NCBI GenBank assembly: GCA_001898835.1
Contig: MKVM01000001.1
Coordinates: 1,358,466-1,422,465, forward strand
Reading direction: 5' to 3'
DNA length: 64,000 bases
Source: Micrococcales bacterium 72-143
GTDB lineage: Bacteria > Actinomycetota > Actinomycetes > Actinomycetales > Microbacteriaceae
A model generated the notes under the pieces. That model had not been told where the DNA came from, ran no database searches, and saw nothing but the letters and a program-made list of their open reading frames with translations. Positions 25,649-34,534 of this stretch are shown here, piece after piece (positions within the stretch are counted from its first letter, which is position 1; the number at the start of each line of letters is the position of its first letter). The position numbers and the translations under genes are program-made.

Positions 25649-27483
25649 GCGACGGCCTTCTTCCCGCTGCGCGGCTGACCGCCGAGCCGCTCGCGCAGCC
25701 CCGCGAGCTGACGGCGCAGCGCCTCCGGCAGCCGCTCGCCGAAGCCGTCGAGGAAGTGCTCCGTGTCGTCCGCCTCCGCGAGCAGCGCGGACTCGTCGAT
25801 GCGGAACAGCTCCCGCCACTGCTCGTCCGTGACCCCCGCCGCACGGAAGTCGACGGCGCCGACGGCCGGCACCTTGCCGAGCGGGGTGTCGGATGCGGCG
25901 GCCTCCCCCGCGATCCGCTCCACGATCCAGGCGAGCACCCGGCCGTTCTCGCCGAAGCCGGGCCACAGCCACGAGCCGTCGGCGTCCTTGCGGAACCAGT
26001 TCACCTGGTAGACCGCGGGCACCCCGCCCGTGCGGCGCAGGCGCGTGCCGACCTCGAGCCAGTGCTGGAAGTAGTCGGCCATGTTGTAGCCGCAGAACGG
26101 CAGCATCGCGAACGGGTCGCGGCGCAGCTCGCCGAGCTCGCCCTCCGCGGCCGCCGTGCGCTCGGACGCGATCGTCGCGCCGAGGAAGACCCCGTGCTCC
26201 CAGTCACGCGCCTCCACGACGAGCGGCACGTTCGTGGCGCGCCGCCCGCCGAAGATGATCGCGTCGATCGGCACGCCGTTCGGGTCGTCCCAGTCGGGCG
26301 CGATCGAGGGGCACTGGGATGCCGCCACGGTGAACCGCGAGTTGGGGTGCGCGGCCGGGTGCCCGGCATCCGGGGTCCACGGCTCGCCCCGCCAGTCGAC
26401 GAGGCCGTCGGGCGGTGTCGGGGTGAGACCCTCCCACCAGACGTCGCCGTCGGGGCGCAGCGCCACGTTCGTGAAGATCGTGTTGCCCCACAGGGTGTCG
26501 ATCGCGGTCGGGTTGGTGTCGGGGCCGGTGCCGGGTGCGACGCCGAAGAAGCCGGCCTCGGGGTTGATGGCGCGCAGGCGCCCGTCGGAGCCGGGGGCGA
26601 GCCAGGCGATGTCGTCGCCGAGCGTCTCGACCTGCCAGCCGGGCAGCGCCGAGCGCAGCATCGCGAAGTTCGTCTTGCCGCACGCCGACGGGAACGCCGC
26701 CGCGATGTGGAAACGCCGCCCGCGCGGGTCGGTGACGCGCAGCAGCAGCATGTGCTCGGCGAGCCAGCCCTCGTCGCGCGCCATGACGGAGGCGATGCGC
26801 AGCGCGAACGACTTCTTCGCGAGGATGGCGTTGCCCCCGTACGCCGAGCCGTACGAGACGATCTCGCGCGTCTCGGGGAAGTGGCAGATGTACTTGACCG
26901 GGTTGGACGGCCAGGCGACGTCCTCCTGGCCCGGCTCGAGCGGAGCGCCGACCGAGTGCAGGGCCGGCACCCAGCGAGCCCCCGCGCGAATGCGCTCGAG
27001 CACAGCGTCGCCGACGCGCGTCATGATCGACATCGACGCCACGACGTAGGCCGAGTCGGTCAGTTGCACGCCGTACCGCGACAGGGCGCCGCGCACCGGC
27101 CCCATCGAGAACGGCAGCACGTACATCGTGCGCCCCCGCATCGCGCCGGCGAACAGCTCGCGCAGCTCGGCGCGCATGGCCTCCGGCTCGCGCCAGTTGT
27201 TGGTGGGGCCGGCGTCGTCCTCGCGCTCGGAGCAGATGAAGGTGCGCGCCTCGACCCGCGCCACGTCGTCGGGGTCGCTGCGGGCGAGGAAGCTGTACGG
27301 CCGGTGGTCGGGGTTGAGGCGGATGATGCGCCCCTCCTCGACCATCTCGTGCAGCAGCGCGTCGAGCTGGGCGCGCGAGCCGTCGATCCAGACGACGCGG
27401 TCGGGCTGCAGCAGCCGGACGTTCTCGGCCACCCACTCGTCGAGCGAGCGGACGGGGGCGACGGGGGCGGGCGACGCGACCAT
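25645..27483 (-). CDS. pckG: Phosphoenolpyruvate carboxykinase (GTP)
   Basis: Converts oxaloacetate and GTP to PEP, the first committed step of gluconeogenesis. The 612-residue protein has the GTP-PEPCK P-loop FPSACGKTN near 265-273, followed by [13 protein letters not shown] and the [11 protein letters not shown] motif near the C-terminus. The ATG at 27483 follows AGGAGG; the frame remains open upstream without support. It is divergent from a RamB-like regulator across a 106-bp AT-rich gap and overlaps glpX at its 3' end. Confidence 0.95.
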   Translation of the reverse strand: MVASPAPVAPVRSLDEWVAENVRLLQPDRVVWIDGSRAQLDALLHEMVEEGRIIRLNPDHRPYSFLARSDPDDVARVEARTFICSEREDDAGPTNNWREPEAMRAELRELFAGAMRGRTMYVLPFSMGPVRGALSRYGVQLTDSAYVVASMSIMTRVGDAVLERIRAGARWVPALHSVGAPLEPGQEDVAWPSNPVKYICHFPETREIVSYGSAYGGNAILAKKSFALRIASVMARDEGWLAEHMLLLRVTDPRGRRFHIAAAFPSACGKTNFAMLRSALPGWQVETLGDDIAWLAPGSDGRLRAINPEAGFFGVAPGTGPDTNPTAIDTLWGNTIFTNVALRPDGDVWWEGLTPTPPDGLVDWRGEPWTPDAGHPAAHPNSRFTVAASQCPSIAPDWDDPNGVPIDAIIFGGRRATNVPLVVEARDWEHGVFLGATIASERTAAAEGELGELRRDPFAMLPFCGYNMADYFQHWLEVGTRLRRTGGVPAVYQVNWFRKDADGSWLWPGFGENGRVLAWIVERIAGEAAASDTPLGKVPAVGAVDFRAAGVTDEQWRELFRIDESALLAEADDTEHFLDGFGERLPEALRRQLAGLRERLGGQPRSGKKAVA

Positions 27484-27589
27484 GGCATCCTCCTGAAGAA
27501 TCGGCGTGATTCCACTCTGGGCCGCATCCGGGGCCGCGATTCCCCTCATTCGCTGGAAATTTTCGAGAGAATTGCCATATCGTGCATTC

Positions 27590-29023
27590 ATGTCCGATCT
27601 CTCGACCCTGGGTCAGCGGATGCGCCACTTCCGCGCCGCCGCCGGCCTCACCCTCGGCGAGCTCGGCGACGCCGTCGGCGTCTCGGCGAGCCAGCTCTCC
27701 CTCATGGAGAACGGCCGACGCGAGCCGCGGCTCTCGCTGCTCTCCGCGGTCGCGGAGCGCCTCGGCATCCCCGTCGGCGAGCTGCTCGACGATGCGCCGC
27801 CCTCCGCGCGCGCCGCCCTCGAGATCGAGCTCGAGCGCGCCCAGGCGGGCGCCCTCTACGGCGAGCTCGGCCTCCCCGCGCTCCGCCCCGGCCGCACGAT
27901 GCCCGACGAGGTGCTCGAGACGCTCGTCGGGCTGCACCGCGAGCTCGACCGCCGCTCGCGCGAGAAGATCGCCACCCCCGAGGAGGCGCGGCGCGCCAAC
28001 ACCGAGCTGCGCGCGCGGATGCGCGAGGCCGACAACCACATACCCGAGATCGAGGAGCTCGCCGAGGGCGTCATGCGCGACGTCGGGTACGACGGCGGTG
28101 CCGTCACCCACCGCCAGGTCGCGGTCATCGCCCAGCGGCTCGGCTTCGAGCTCGTGCACGTGGGCGACCTGCCGCACTCCGCGCGCTCGGTGACCGACCT
28201 GGAGAACGGTCGGATCTACCTGCCGCCGGCGTCCATCCCGGGCGGCCACGGCCTCCGATCGATGGCGCTGCAGGCGATCGCGCACCGGCTGCTCGAGCAC
28301 CGGCCGCCGCGCGACTACGCCGAGTTCCTGCGGCAGCGGCTCGAGATCAACTACTTCGCGGCCGCGTGCCTCATGCCGCGCGGCCACGCCGTGCGCCACC
28401 TCACCCAGGCGAAGACGGATCGCGACATCGCGATCGAGGACTTCCGCGACGCCTTCGGGGTCACCCACGAGGCGGCCGCACTGCGCTTCACCAACCTCGC
28501 GGCGGCGCACCTCGACATGCGGGTGCACTTCCTGCGGGTGGGCGACGACGGTGCGGTTGCGAAGGCCTACGAGAACGACGGGCTGCGGCTGCCGAAGGAC
28601 GTCACGGGCGGCGTCGAGGGCCAGATCGTGTGCCGCTACTGGGCGGCACGCACCGCCTTCGCGCGCACCAACCGCACGACCGAGTTCTACCAGTACACCG
28701 ACACCCCCGAGGGCACCTTCTTCGAGTCGGCGCAGACCGGCACGGGCACGGGGACCGAGTTCTCGATCGCGGTGGGTGTTCCGTTCGCGGAGTCGAAGTG
28801 GTTCCGCGGGCGCGAGGCGACCCGGCGCGAGCAGTCGCGCTGCCCGGATGCGAGCTGCTGCCGGCGGCCGCCCGCCGAGCTCGCCTCACGCTGGGCGGGC
28901 AAGGCGTGGACGAGCGCGAAGGTGCACGCGCACATCTTCAGCCCGCTGCCATCCGGCACCTACCCGGGCGTCGACGACCGCGAGCTCTACGAGTTCCTCG
29001 AGACCCATCGCGCGAGCGACTGA
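27590..29023 (+). CDS. RamB/ScfR-type XRE regulator of acetate/short-chain fatty acid metabolism
   Basis: A 477-residue regulator: N-terminal Cro/CI helix-turn-helix (about 8-60), a central linker, an ImmA/IrrE-like zincin domain with a degenerate [10 protein letters not shown] motif in place of HExxH, and a C-terminal DUF2083 region with CPDASCC. This is the layout of RamB in Corynebacterium and PrpC-regulating relatives in mycobacteria, which sense acyl-CoA or acetate state. Divergent position next to pckG suggests it controls gluconeogenesis. A TATCGT -10 box ends 6 nt before the ATG. Confidence 0.87.
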   Translation: MSDLSTLGQRMRHFRAAAGLTLGELGDAVGVSASQLSLMENGRREPRLSLLSAVAERLGIPVGELLDDAPPSARAALEIELERAQAGALYGELGLPALRPGRTMPDEVLETLVGLHRELDRRSREKIATPEEARRANTELRARMREADNHIPEIEELAEGVMRDVGYDGGAVTHRQVAVIAQRLGFELVHVGDLPHSARSVTDLENGRIYLPPASIPGGHGLRSMALQAIAHRLLEHRPPRDYAEFLRQRLEINYFAAACLMPRGHAVRHLTQAKTDRDIAIEDFRDAFGVTHEAAALRFTNLAAAHLDMRVHFLRVGDDGAVAKAYENDGLRLPKDVTGGVEGQIVCRYWAARTAFARTNRTTEFYQYTDTPEGTFFESAQTGTGTGTEFSIAVGVPFAESKWFRGREATRREQSRCPDASCCRRPPAELASRWAGKAWTSAKVHAHIFSPLPSGTYPGVDDRELYEFLETHRASD

Positions 29024-29042
29024 GCCTTCACCCGCTGAGTGG

Positions 29043-29756
29043 TCAGCGATCGCTGTCCCGAGGGGGCGCGGATGCGGGGGCCGGGGTGCGGAAGAGGCGC
29101 CCCATCCAGAGCCACACGACGATGCCCGTCGCGACGGTCACGATGGCCGCCCCGATCGTCGTGAGGGCGATGCCGAGGGCCGCGTTGCCGAGCACCTGGG
29201 CGACGGTGCGCGCCGTGCCGAAGATGAGACCCGTGAGAGCGCCGACCGTGGCCGTCAGGATGGCCGAGATGACGAGGCCGACGGTCACGCCGAAGCCCGT
29301 CACGTAGCCGGGGCGGTCGACCCGGTGCGCGCGCAGCACGAAGTAGCTCACGAGGCATCCGGCCACCACGAACACGGCCCCCACGATCGCGAAGCCGAGG
29401 GTCACGCCGCCGAGCGCGGCGGGGTCGATCTGCCCGAGCGTCGCGTTGGCGTCCTTCGCGGCGCCGCTGCCGCTCACGATGTTCGCCACCACCACGACGA
29501 GGGTGCGGATGACGGTGCTCAGATACCAGACCGCGAGCGGCACGGCGAGCAGGATGACGCCGAGCGTGACGAGCGGCAGCGCGAGGGCGCCCGCGATGAC
29601 CGTGCCGCGGCGCGCCTTCTTCTGGGCGGCGGCGGGCTCGACCTCGGGCGTCTTCTTCGCGGGCTCGGCCGTCGCCGTATCCGGCTTCTTCGCGGATGCC
29701 GGCGGTGCGGCGGGCGCGGTGGTCTCGACGGGCGGGGGCGTGGTGGGGTCGCTCAC
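29043..29756 (-). CDS. Membrane protein with Pro/Ala/Lys-rich N-terminus
   Basis: A 237-residue protein: a disordered N-terminal 50 residues rich in Pro, Ala, Lys and Thr, ending in basic QKKARRG, then five or so membrane helices. Helix 2 lies before an Ala/Asp loop. No recognised domain. It is convergent with the RamB-like gene (19 bp between stops) and divergent from the DHFR-like gene. Function unknown. Confidence 0.62.
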   Translation of the reverse strand: MSDPTTPPPVETTAPAAPPASAKKPDTATAEPAKKTPEVEPAAAQKKARRGTVIAGALALPLVTLGVILLAVPLAVWYLSTVIRTLVVVVANIVSGSGAAKDANATLGQIDPAALGGVTLGFAIVGAVFVVAGCLVSYFVLRAHRVDRPGYVTGFGVTVGLVISAILTATVGALTGLIFGTARTVAQVLGNAALGIALTTIGAAIVTVATGIVVWLWMGRLFRTPAPASAPPRDSDR

Positions 29757-29798
29757 GCCCTCACCCTACTCACGCCGCCCCGCGGGTACTCTCGCGCT

Positions 29799-30440
29799 AT
29801 GGCTGTGCGTGTCGACCTCAACATCTCGCTCGACGGATTCGCGACGACGACGGACCAGACGCCCGAGAACCCCTTCGGCGACGACTGGGGCCGGCTGACG
29901 GCGGCGTACGTCGGCACCCGCACCTTCCGCGAGCGCGTGCTGCACGACACGAGCGGGGCGGGCACGACGGGCGTCGACGACCGCTACGCCGCCGCCTACT
30001 TCGCGGGGGTCACCGCCGAGATCATGGGTGCCGGGATGTTCGGGCTGCACGACCACGCGGGCGACCCCGACTGGCGCGGCTGGTGGGGCGACGAGCCGCC
30101 GTTCCACTGCCCCGTGTTCGTGCTGACGCACACCCCGCGCGCGTCCATCGAGTTCGCGAACGGCACCGTGTTCCACTTCCTCCAGGCGACTCCGGACGAC
30201 GCGCTCGCGCGGGCCACGGCGGCCGCCGCGGGCGGCGACGTGCGCATCGGCGGCGGGCCCACCACCATCCGCCCGTTCCTTCGGGCCGGGCTCGTCGACC
30301 GCCTGCACGTGGGGATCGCGCCCCTCCTGCTCGGGGACGGCATCCGCCTCTGGGACGAGCTGCGCGGGCTCGAGGACGGGTACCGCGTCACGAGCGAGAC
30401 CGCCGAGAGCGGCACGATCCACCTGACCTTCGCCCGCTGA
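29799..30440 (+). CDS. Dihydrofolate-reductase-fold protein (RibD-C-like)
   Basis: A 213-residue oxidoreductase-like protein of the DHFR/RibD C-terminal family. The N-terminal VDLNISLDGF, the central CPVFVLTHTPR and the nucleotide-binding GGGPTTIRPFLRAGLVDRLH are characteristic. These stand-alone proteins probably reduce an unknown heterocycle with NADPH. The ATG has a -10 box TACTCT 6 nt upstream and no ribosome binding site. An inverted repeat follows 30 bp after its stop. Confidence 0.8.
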   Translation: MAVRVDLNISLDGFATTTDQTPENPFGDDWGRLTAAYVGTRTFRERVLHDTSGAGTTGVDDRYAAAYFAGVTAEIMGAGMFGLHDHAGDPDWRGWWGDEPPFHCPVFVLTHTPRASIEFANGTVFHFLQATPDDALARATAAAAGGDVRIGGGPTTIRPFLRAGLVDRLHVGIAPLLLGDGIRLWDELRGLEDGYRVTSETAESGTIHLTFAR

Positions 30441-30470
30441 CGGGTGCGGGACTGTCCAGCCCTCGCCCGC

Positions 30471-30528
30471 GAGTAGTCGTATTCCTGGCCGAGAACCGCG
30501 GTCTACGGCCCGAAATACGACTACTCGA
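30471..30528. repeat. Extragenic palindrome, copy 1
   Basis: Perfect 14-bp arms CGAGTAGTCGTATT (30471-30484) and its complement (30515-30528) enclose 30 nt that contain a second stem, GGCCG (30488-30492) with CGGCC (30507-30511). The flanks are also roughly complementary (ccctcgcccg against acgggggagg). It lies between convergent genes and is matched in size and layout by the element at 37756-37818. Confidence 0.75.
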
Positions 30529-30537
30529 CGGGGGAGG

Positions 30538-31017
30538 CTAGGGCTGCACCCAGGGCGAGGGCGCCGGGGGCGCCACCACGGAGGGCCGGTCGTCGCACGT
30601 GATCGTGTTGGGCAGCTCCCAGCTCGCCATCCACGGCCCCGTCGTGCCGCCGCCGTCGTTGCCCCCGAGATCCGTCACCGAGAACTCGCTGCCCGTGGCG
30701 GGGAAGTTGAAGCTGCCGCAGTTGTTGATGCCGACGGCCCCGACGTTCCGGGCGTCCACGTTCTCGAAGCTCGCCGAGCCCGTCGCGCGTGCGCTGAGCA
30801 CCGAGGTGCCCGTGCCGTCGACGCGGATGTCGCTGAAACGGACGCCGATGATCGTGTAGAGGTCCTTCACCGGCCAGTCCGACACGAGCATGATCGCGTT
30901 GTAGGTGCTGTCGAGGAGGTGGTCGCCGCGCACCCGGATGTCGGCGTCGATCGAGCGGTCGCGCGCCGCAAGATCCGTCATCCGCCCGGCGAGAACACAC
31001 ACCCTCGCGGACGGCAT
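30538..31017 (-). pseudogene. C-terminal remnant of a secreted beta-helix protein (GH87/mycodextranase-like)
   Basis: An open frame of 159 codons whose residues from about 20 on read like the last rungs of a right-handed parallel beta-helix (IRVRGDHLLDSTYNAIML, ASFENVDARNVGAVGINNCG) followed by a Pro-rich end. I associate this with the C-terminus of mycodextranase-type secreted hydrolases, which are several hundred residues longer. There is no signal peptide, and the start of a real gene lies just 50 bp upstream on the other strand, so the 5' part is missing. Best read as a truncated, probably dead gene. Confidence 0.55.
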
Positions 31018-31067
31018 CCCCCGGATGGGCGCTCCCGCGCGTCGGGGGCGCTTGCTAGCGTGACCGC

Positions 31068-31805
31068 ATGCCGGCGTACCCCCGCAGCGACGCGCATCTG
31101 ATCTGCGATGCGCTCGTTCCGCTGCCCGCCGGCAGCGGGGCCGCCGCCGTCACCTCTAGTCTCCTCGACCTCTTCACGAGCGGCTCGGTCGCGCCCGGCA
31201 CGCGCCTCCCGCCGGAGCGCCGACTCGCCGAGGTGCTCGCCGTCAGCCGGTCCGCCGTGCGCGAGGCGCTCGCCACCCTCGACACGCTCGGCGTCGTCGA
31301 GGCGCGACCCGGCGCCGGCACCTACCTGCGGGCCCAGCGCAGCGCGGTGCTGCCCGAGAGCATCCGCTGGAGCATGCTCGTCGGCGAACGCGACCTCGAC
31401 GAGCTCGTCGAGCTGCGCAGCGCCCTCGAGATCCACGCCGCCTGGCTGGCGGCCGAGAGCGCGGCCGGTCCCACGGCCGCGCGCCTCGCACCGCAGCTGG
31501 CCCGCGCGGCGGCCAGCCTCGACGACCTCGGCGCCTTCCTGGAGGCCGACCGCGAGTTCCACCGCGAGCTCGCGCGGGCGTGCGGCAACACGACCCTGCA
31601 GGACCTGCTCGACATCACGCACGGGCTCGTCGGCTCGCTCGTGGGTGCCAGCGCCGACGCGCGCCACCACGCCGCGATCGCCCTCGCGGAGCACCGCGAG
31701 GTGCACGCCGCCATCGCCGCGGGCGACCCGGAGGCCGCATCCGCCGCCATGCGCTCGCACATGCGCACCTCGGCGGCGCTGCTGCGCGGCGGGGCGGCCG
31801 CGTGA
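31068..31805 (+). CDS. GntR/FadR-family regulator
   Basis: Regulator of 245 residues with a winged helix (RLPPERRLAEVLAVSRSAVREAL, split around residues 44-66) and a helical FCD domain ending in HREVHAAIAAGDPEAA. Its stop overlaps the start of a PfkB-type kinase by 4 bp (GTGA), so it probably responds to the kinase substrate or product. A -10 box TAGCGT (31056-31061) lies 6 nt before the ATG. Confidence 0.85.
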   Translation: MPAYPRSDAHLICDALVPLPAGSGAAAVTSSLLDLFTSGSVAPGTRLPPERRLAEVLAVSRSAVREALATLDTLGVVEARPGAGTYLRAQRSAVLPESIRWSMLVGERDLDELVELRSALEIHAAWLAAESAAGPTAARLAPQLARAAASLDDLGAFLEADREFHRELARACGNTTLQDLLDITHGLVGSLVGASADARHHAAIALAEHREVHAAIAAGDPEAASAAMRSHMRTSAALLRGGAAA

Positions 31806-32641
31806 GCCGCATCCTCGTCGTCGGTCCCGTCTCGTGGAACCGGATGGTGGTGCTCGACGAGCTCCCCGCCCCCGTGCCGCACATGGAGTTCGCCCGCGAC
31901 TGGTTCGACGCGCTCGGGGGCACCTCGGCCGGCAAGTCCCTCCACCTGCACGCGCTCGGGCGCGATGTCGTGCTCGACGCCCTCGCCGGGCCGGACGAGG
32001 CGGGCGACCGCATCCGCGCGACACTCGAGCGGGCGGGTGTCCCCGCCCGGCTGCATCGCGCCGCCCGCAGCGAGCAGCACCTCAACCTCATGACGCCGGC
32101 CGGCGCCCGACTCTCGCTGTACCTCGCGACGCCCGACGAGCCCGAGGCCGCCGCGACCGCGGCATCCGTGCTCGACGGCGCCGCGCTCGCGGTGCTCGAC
32201 CTGGCGCCGCGCTGCGTCGGGCTCCTCTCCGCGGCGCGGGCGGCCGGCATCCCGGTGTGGACCGACCTGCACGACTACGACGGCGTGAGCGAGTTCCACC
32301 GCCCCTTCCTCGAGGCGGCGGAGGTCGTGTTCATGAACGCGGACCGCACCGACGACCCGTGGGCGCTGCTGACGCGTTGCGTCGCCGCAGGCCCCCGCGT
32401 CGCCGTCTGCACGCTCGGCGCCGAGGGTGCGATCGCGCTCGACGCCGAGGGAGGGCGGTGGTCGGTGCCCGCGGAGCCCGCCCGGGTGGTCGACACGAAC
32501 GGCGCCGGCGACGCGTTCTTCGCCGGCTTCCTCGACGCGCACCTCGCCGGCGCGGGTGTCGGCGAGAGCCTCACGCGGGGCGCACGCCAGGCGGTCGACG
32601 CGCTCGCGAGCCGCGGGCTGCATCCGGCGCTCGACGCCTGA
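31802..32641 (+). CDS. PfkB-family carbohydrate kinase
   Basis: Sugar or nucleoside kinase of 279 residues. The ribokinase-type C-terminal motif DTNGAGDAFFAGF carries the catalytic Asp and anion hole, and the N-terminal GGTSAGKSLHLHALG takes the place of the usual GGxxxN motif. Substrate unknown. The GTG is coupled to the GntR regulator upstream. A decayed glycan-hydrolase-like gene lies on the other side of the regulator, so the pair may once have served a sugar catabolic locus; that is inference. Confidence 0.82.
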   Translation: MSRILVVGPVSWNRMVVLDELPAPVPHMEFARDWFDALGGTSAGKSLHLHALGRDVVLDALAGPDEAGDRIRATLERAGVPARLHRAARSEQHLNLMTPAGARLSLYLATPDEPEAAATAASVLDGAALAVLDLAPRCVGLLSAARAAGIPVWTDLHDYDGVSEFHRPFLEAAEVVFMNADRTDDPWALLTRCVAAGPRVAVCTLGAEGAIALDAEGGRWSVPAEPARVVDTNGAGDAFFAGFLDAHLAGAGVGESLTRGARQAVDALASRGLHPALDA

Positions 32642-32737
32642 GCCCGGCGGCCACCCGTGGTTCTCCCAGGCGGCTCCCACCCGCTTTGGTACCCTGGGGT
32701 GCGCGCCGACCCCCGTTCGGGCGACGCCGGAACGCCT

Positions 32738-33451
32738 ATGACGCAGCTCCCCCCGCTCTATCGCACGCTCCGCGAGAGGTTCGACGCCTCCCGTGCCGAT
32801 CGGCGCACCCGGGGGACGCTCGTCGCCGGCTCGCTCGTCGCGACCTTCGGCCTGATGGCCTCCTTCGCGCTCGCGCCACCGGCCCCGCCGAGCGAGGCCG
32901 CCGCCCTCGCCGCCTACGCCTCCGACCACGCCCAGGAGGTCGACGTGTCGAGCTACGCGGCGGTGCAGCACCTCGAGGCCACCGGCGCCGTCACCCGCGA
33001 CGAGTACGACGCGACGAGCGGCGAGGAGACCTTCATCGCGGGCGGCACCAACTACGACTGGGCGAAGCTCGTGCTGCTCTACGCGGGCTTCCCGGTGAGC
33101 GACACCAACGTGACCGTGATCACCCGGTGGATGCGCCAGGAGAACTACATCGACAGCTGGTGGCTGCGCAACAACCCGCTCAACAACGGATGGGGCGCGA
33201 GCTACGGTCCCGGCGGCACCGGATCGAACTCCGACCTCGTGGCCGCGGCCCACAACGCGGCGGGCGCGCTGCTCAGCCGTGGCGGCTACGCGGGCATCGT
33301 GGCGGCGTTCCAGGACGGCACCTCGAGCGAAGCGGTCGAGTCGGCGATCTGGGCCTCGAACTGGGCCTCCGGCCACTACGCGAACGGCTCGCACTGGCAC
33401 TACACGCCCGTACCGGTCGTGAAGGCGCCCGCCTCCGCCTGGGGGCGGTAG
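32738..33451 (+). CDS. Secreted lysozyme-like-fold protein, unknown
   Basis: A 237-residue protein with one hydrophobic signal segment (about 28-50) after a basic N-terminus. The exported part includes VITRWMRQENY and NNPLNNGWGASYG, a pattern seen in phage-tail and wall-associated lysozyme-like domains in which a Glu is catalytic; the GluAsn here could fill that role, but this is inference. The ATG at 32738 gives a normal signal region. A wall-active role is likely but unproven. The 96-bp upstream gap shows no riboswitch. Confidence 0.6.
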   Translation: MTQLPPLYRTLRERFDASRADRRTRGTLVAGSLVATFGLMASFALAPPAPPSEAAALAAYASDHAQEVDVSSYAAVQHLEATGAVTRDEYDATSGEETFIAGGTNYDWAKLVLLYAGFPVSDTNVTVITRWMRQENYIDSWWLRNNPLNNGWGASYGPGGTGSNSDLVAAAHNAAGALLSRGGYAGIVAAFQDGTSSEAVESAIWASNWASGHYANGSHWHYTPVPVVKAPASAWGR

Positions 33452-33454
33452 GCC

Positions 33455-34438
33455 TCAGCCGAGCGCCTTCTCCACCGCGGCGAGGTTGGCGGCCATCCAG
33501 CTCAGGTAGTCGTCGCCGTCGGGCAGCAGCTCGGTGAACGAGACGACGGGCGTACCGGCGTCCTTCGCGGCGGCGAGCACCTCCTCGGTCTGCGGGCCGA
33601 CGGTCTGCGCGTTGTAGGCGAGGAAGGCGACCGAGCCGTTGCTCACGAGAGTCACGACGTCCCGCAGCACGAGGGCGGGCGCATCCGTCCCCTCCTCCAC
33701 GGCCTCGCTGAACTCGGCGGGCGTCGCGTTCTCGAGTCCGGCCGCCTCGAGCAGGTAGAGCGGCACGGGCTCGGTGATCGCGAAGCGCTCGCCCCCGTGC
33801 GCCGCGGCGATCCCGGATGCCGTGGTGGTCAGGCCGTCGAGCCCCTCCGCGAAGGCCTTCGCGTTCGCGGTGAAGGTGGCCGCGGCCCCCGGGTCGAGAG
33901 TGCCGAGCCGCTCGGCGATCGCGTCCGCGAGCTTCGCCATGGCGTCGAAGCTGTACCAGACGTGCTCGTTGAACTCGCCGTGGTCGTGGTCGTGGTCGTG
34001 CTCGCCCTCGTCGGCGTGATCGTCGCCGTCCTCGGACTCCGCCTCGTCGTGGTCCTCGGGCTCGAGGCCCGAGAGCTCGACCGCGTCGAGCACGACCGCG
34101 TCGCCGCCGTGGGCGTCGAGGAGCTTCTGCATGAAGTCGTCGTAGCCGCCGCCGTTGACGATCACGAGGTCGGCGTCGGCGAGGGCGAGCGCGTCGCGCG
34201 AGGTCGCCTCGTACTCGTGGGGGTCCTGGGTGCTGTCGTGGATGATCGAGGTCACCTCGGCCGCGTCGCCGGCGATGGTGTGGGCGATGTCGCCGTAGAC
34301 GTTCGTCGAGGCGACGATGCGGATCGCGGTGTCGCCGGCCCCCCCGTCCGACGGCGTCCCGGTTGCGCAGCCGGCGAGGGCGACGGCGGACGCCGCGAGC
34401 AGGGTGACGGGCAGGGCGATGCGGGCGCGGAAGGTCAT
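33455..34438 (-). CDS. Zinc ABC transporter substrate-binding lipoprotein (ZnuA/AztC-like)
   Basis: Cluster 9 metal-binding lipoprotein of 327 residues. Lipobox LAGC (Cys about 23), metal-ligand stretches STQDPHEYEAT and NEHVWYSFDAM, and an acidic His-rich loop (HADEGEHDHDHDHGE) that marks zinc binding. The ATG at 34438 gives a proper signal peptide and has a TACGGT -10 box 6 nt upstream. A Zur-type palindrome overlaps its promoter. No ABC permease or ATPase is adjacent, so it depends on one elsewhere. It is divergent from the YcgR-like permease. Confidence 0.88.
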   Translation of the reverse strand: MTFRARIALPVTLLAASAVALAGCATGTPSDGGAGDTAIRIVASTNVYGDIAHTIAGDAAEVTSIIHDSTQDPHEYEATSRDALALADADLVIVNGGGYDDFMQKLLDAHGGDAVVLDAVELSGLEPEDHDEAESEDGDDHADEGEHDHDHDHGEFNEHVWYSFDAMAKLADAIAERLGTLDPGAAATFTANAKAFAEGLDGLTTTASGIAAAHGGERFAITEPVPLYLLEAAGLENATPAEFSEAVEEGTDAPALVLRDVVTLVSNGSVAFLAYNAQTVGPQTEEVLAAAKDAGTPVVSFTELLPDGDDYLSWMAANLAAVEKALG

Positions 34439-34444
34439 GGAGCG

Positions 34445-34474
34445 ACCGTAACTCTTATTGATAATGATTGTCAA
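34445..34474 (-). promoter_or_regulatory. Zur box and promoter of the zinc-binding lipoprotein
   Basis: On the plus strand TTGATAAT-G-ATTGTCAA (34458-34474) is a 17-bp palindrome with one mismatch, fitting the Zur consensus TGANAATNATTNTCA. On the minus strand TTGACA (34469-34474), an 18-bp spacer and TACGGT (34445-34450) form a promoter 6 nt before the lipoprotein ATG, so bound Zur would cover the -35 and spacer. Confidence 0.8.
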
Positions 34475-34534
34475 AACGGATAACACCCCCGAGTCTCAGG
34501 TGAGCCCTCGGCCGCGCTCGCATACCCTGACCCG

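Noticed and set aside
29033-29052. A third copy of the extragenic palindrome near the RamB-like stop (CGCTGAGTGGTC)
   Set aside because: Only one 12-base arm is matched and there is no complementary arm; a 12-mer match can occur by chance in this length.
28551-29798. A long frame upstream of the DHFR-like gene running opposite or across the RamB-like and membrane protein genes
   Set aside because: It is a shadow of the two neighbouring genes; the DHFR-like protein begins at 29799, where the leaderless -10 box fits.
32642-32737. A c-di-AMP riboswitch ahead of the secreted lysozyme-like gene
   Set aside because: The 96-bp gap is too short, and none of the conserved motif blocks is present.
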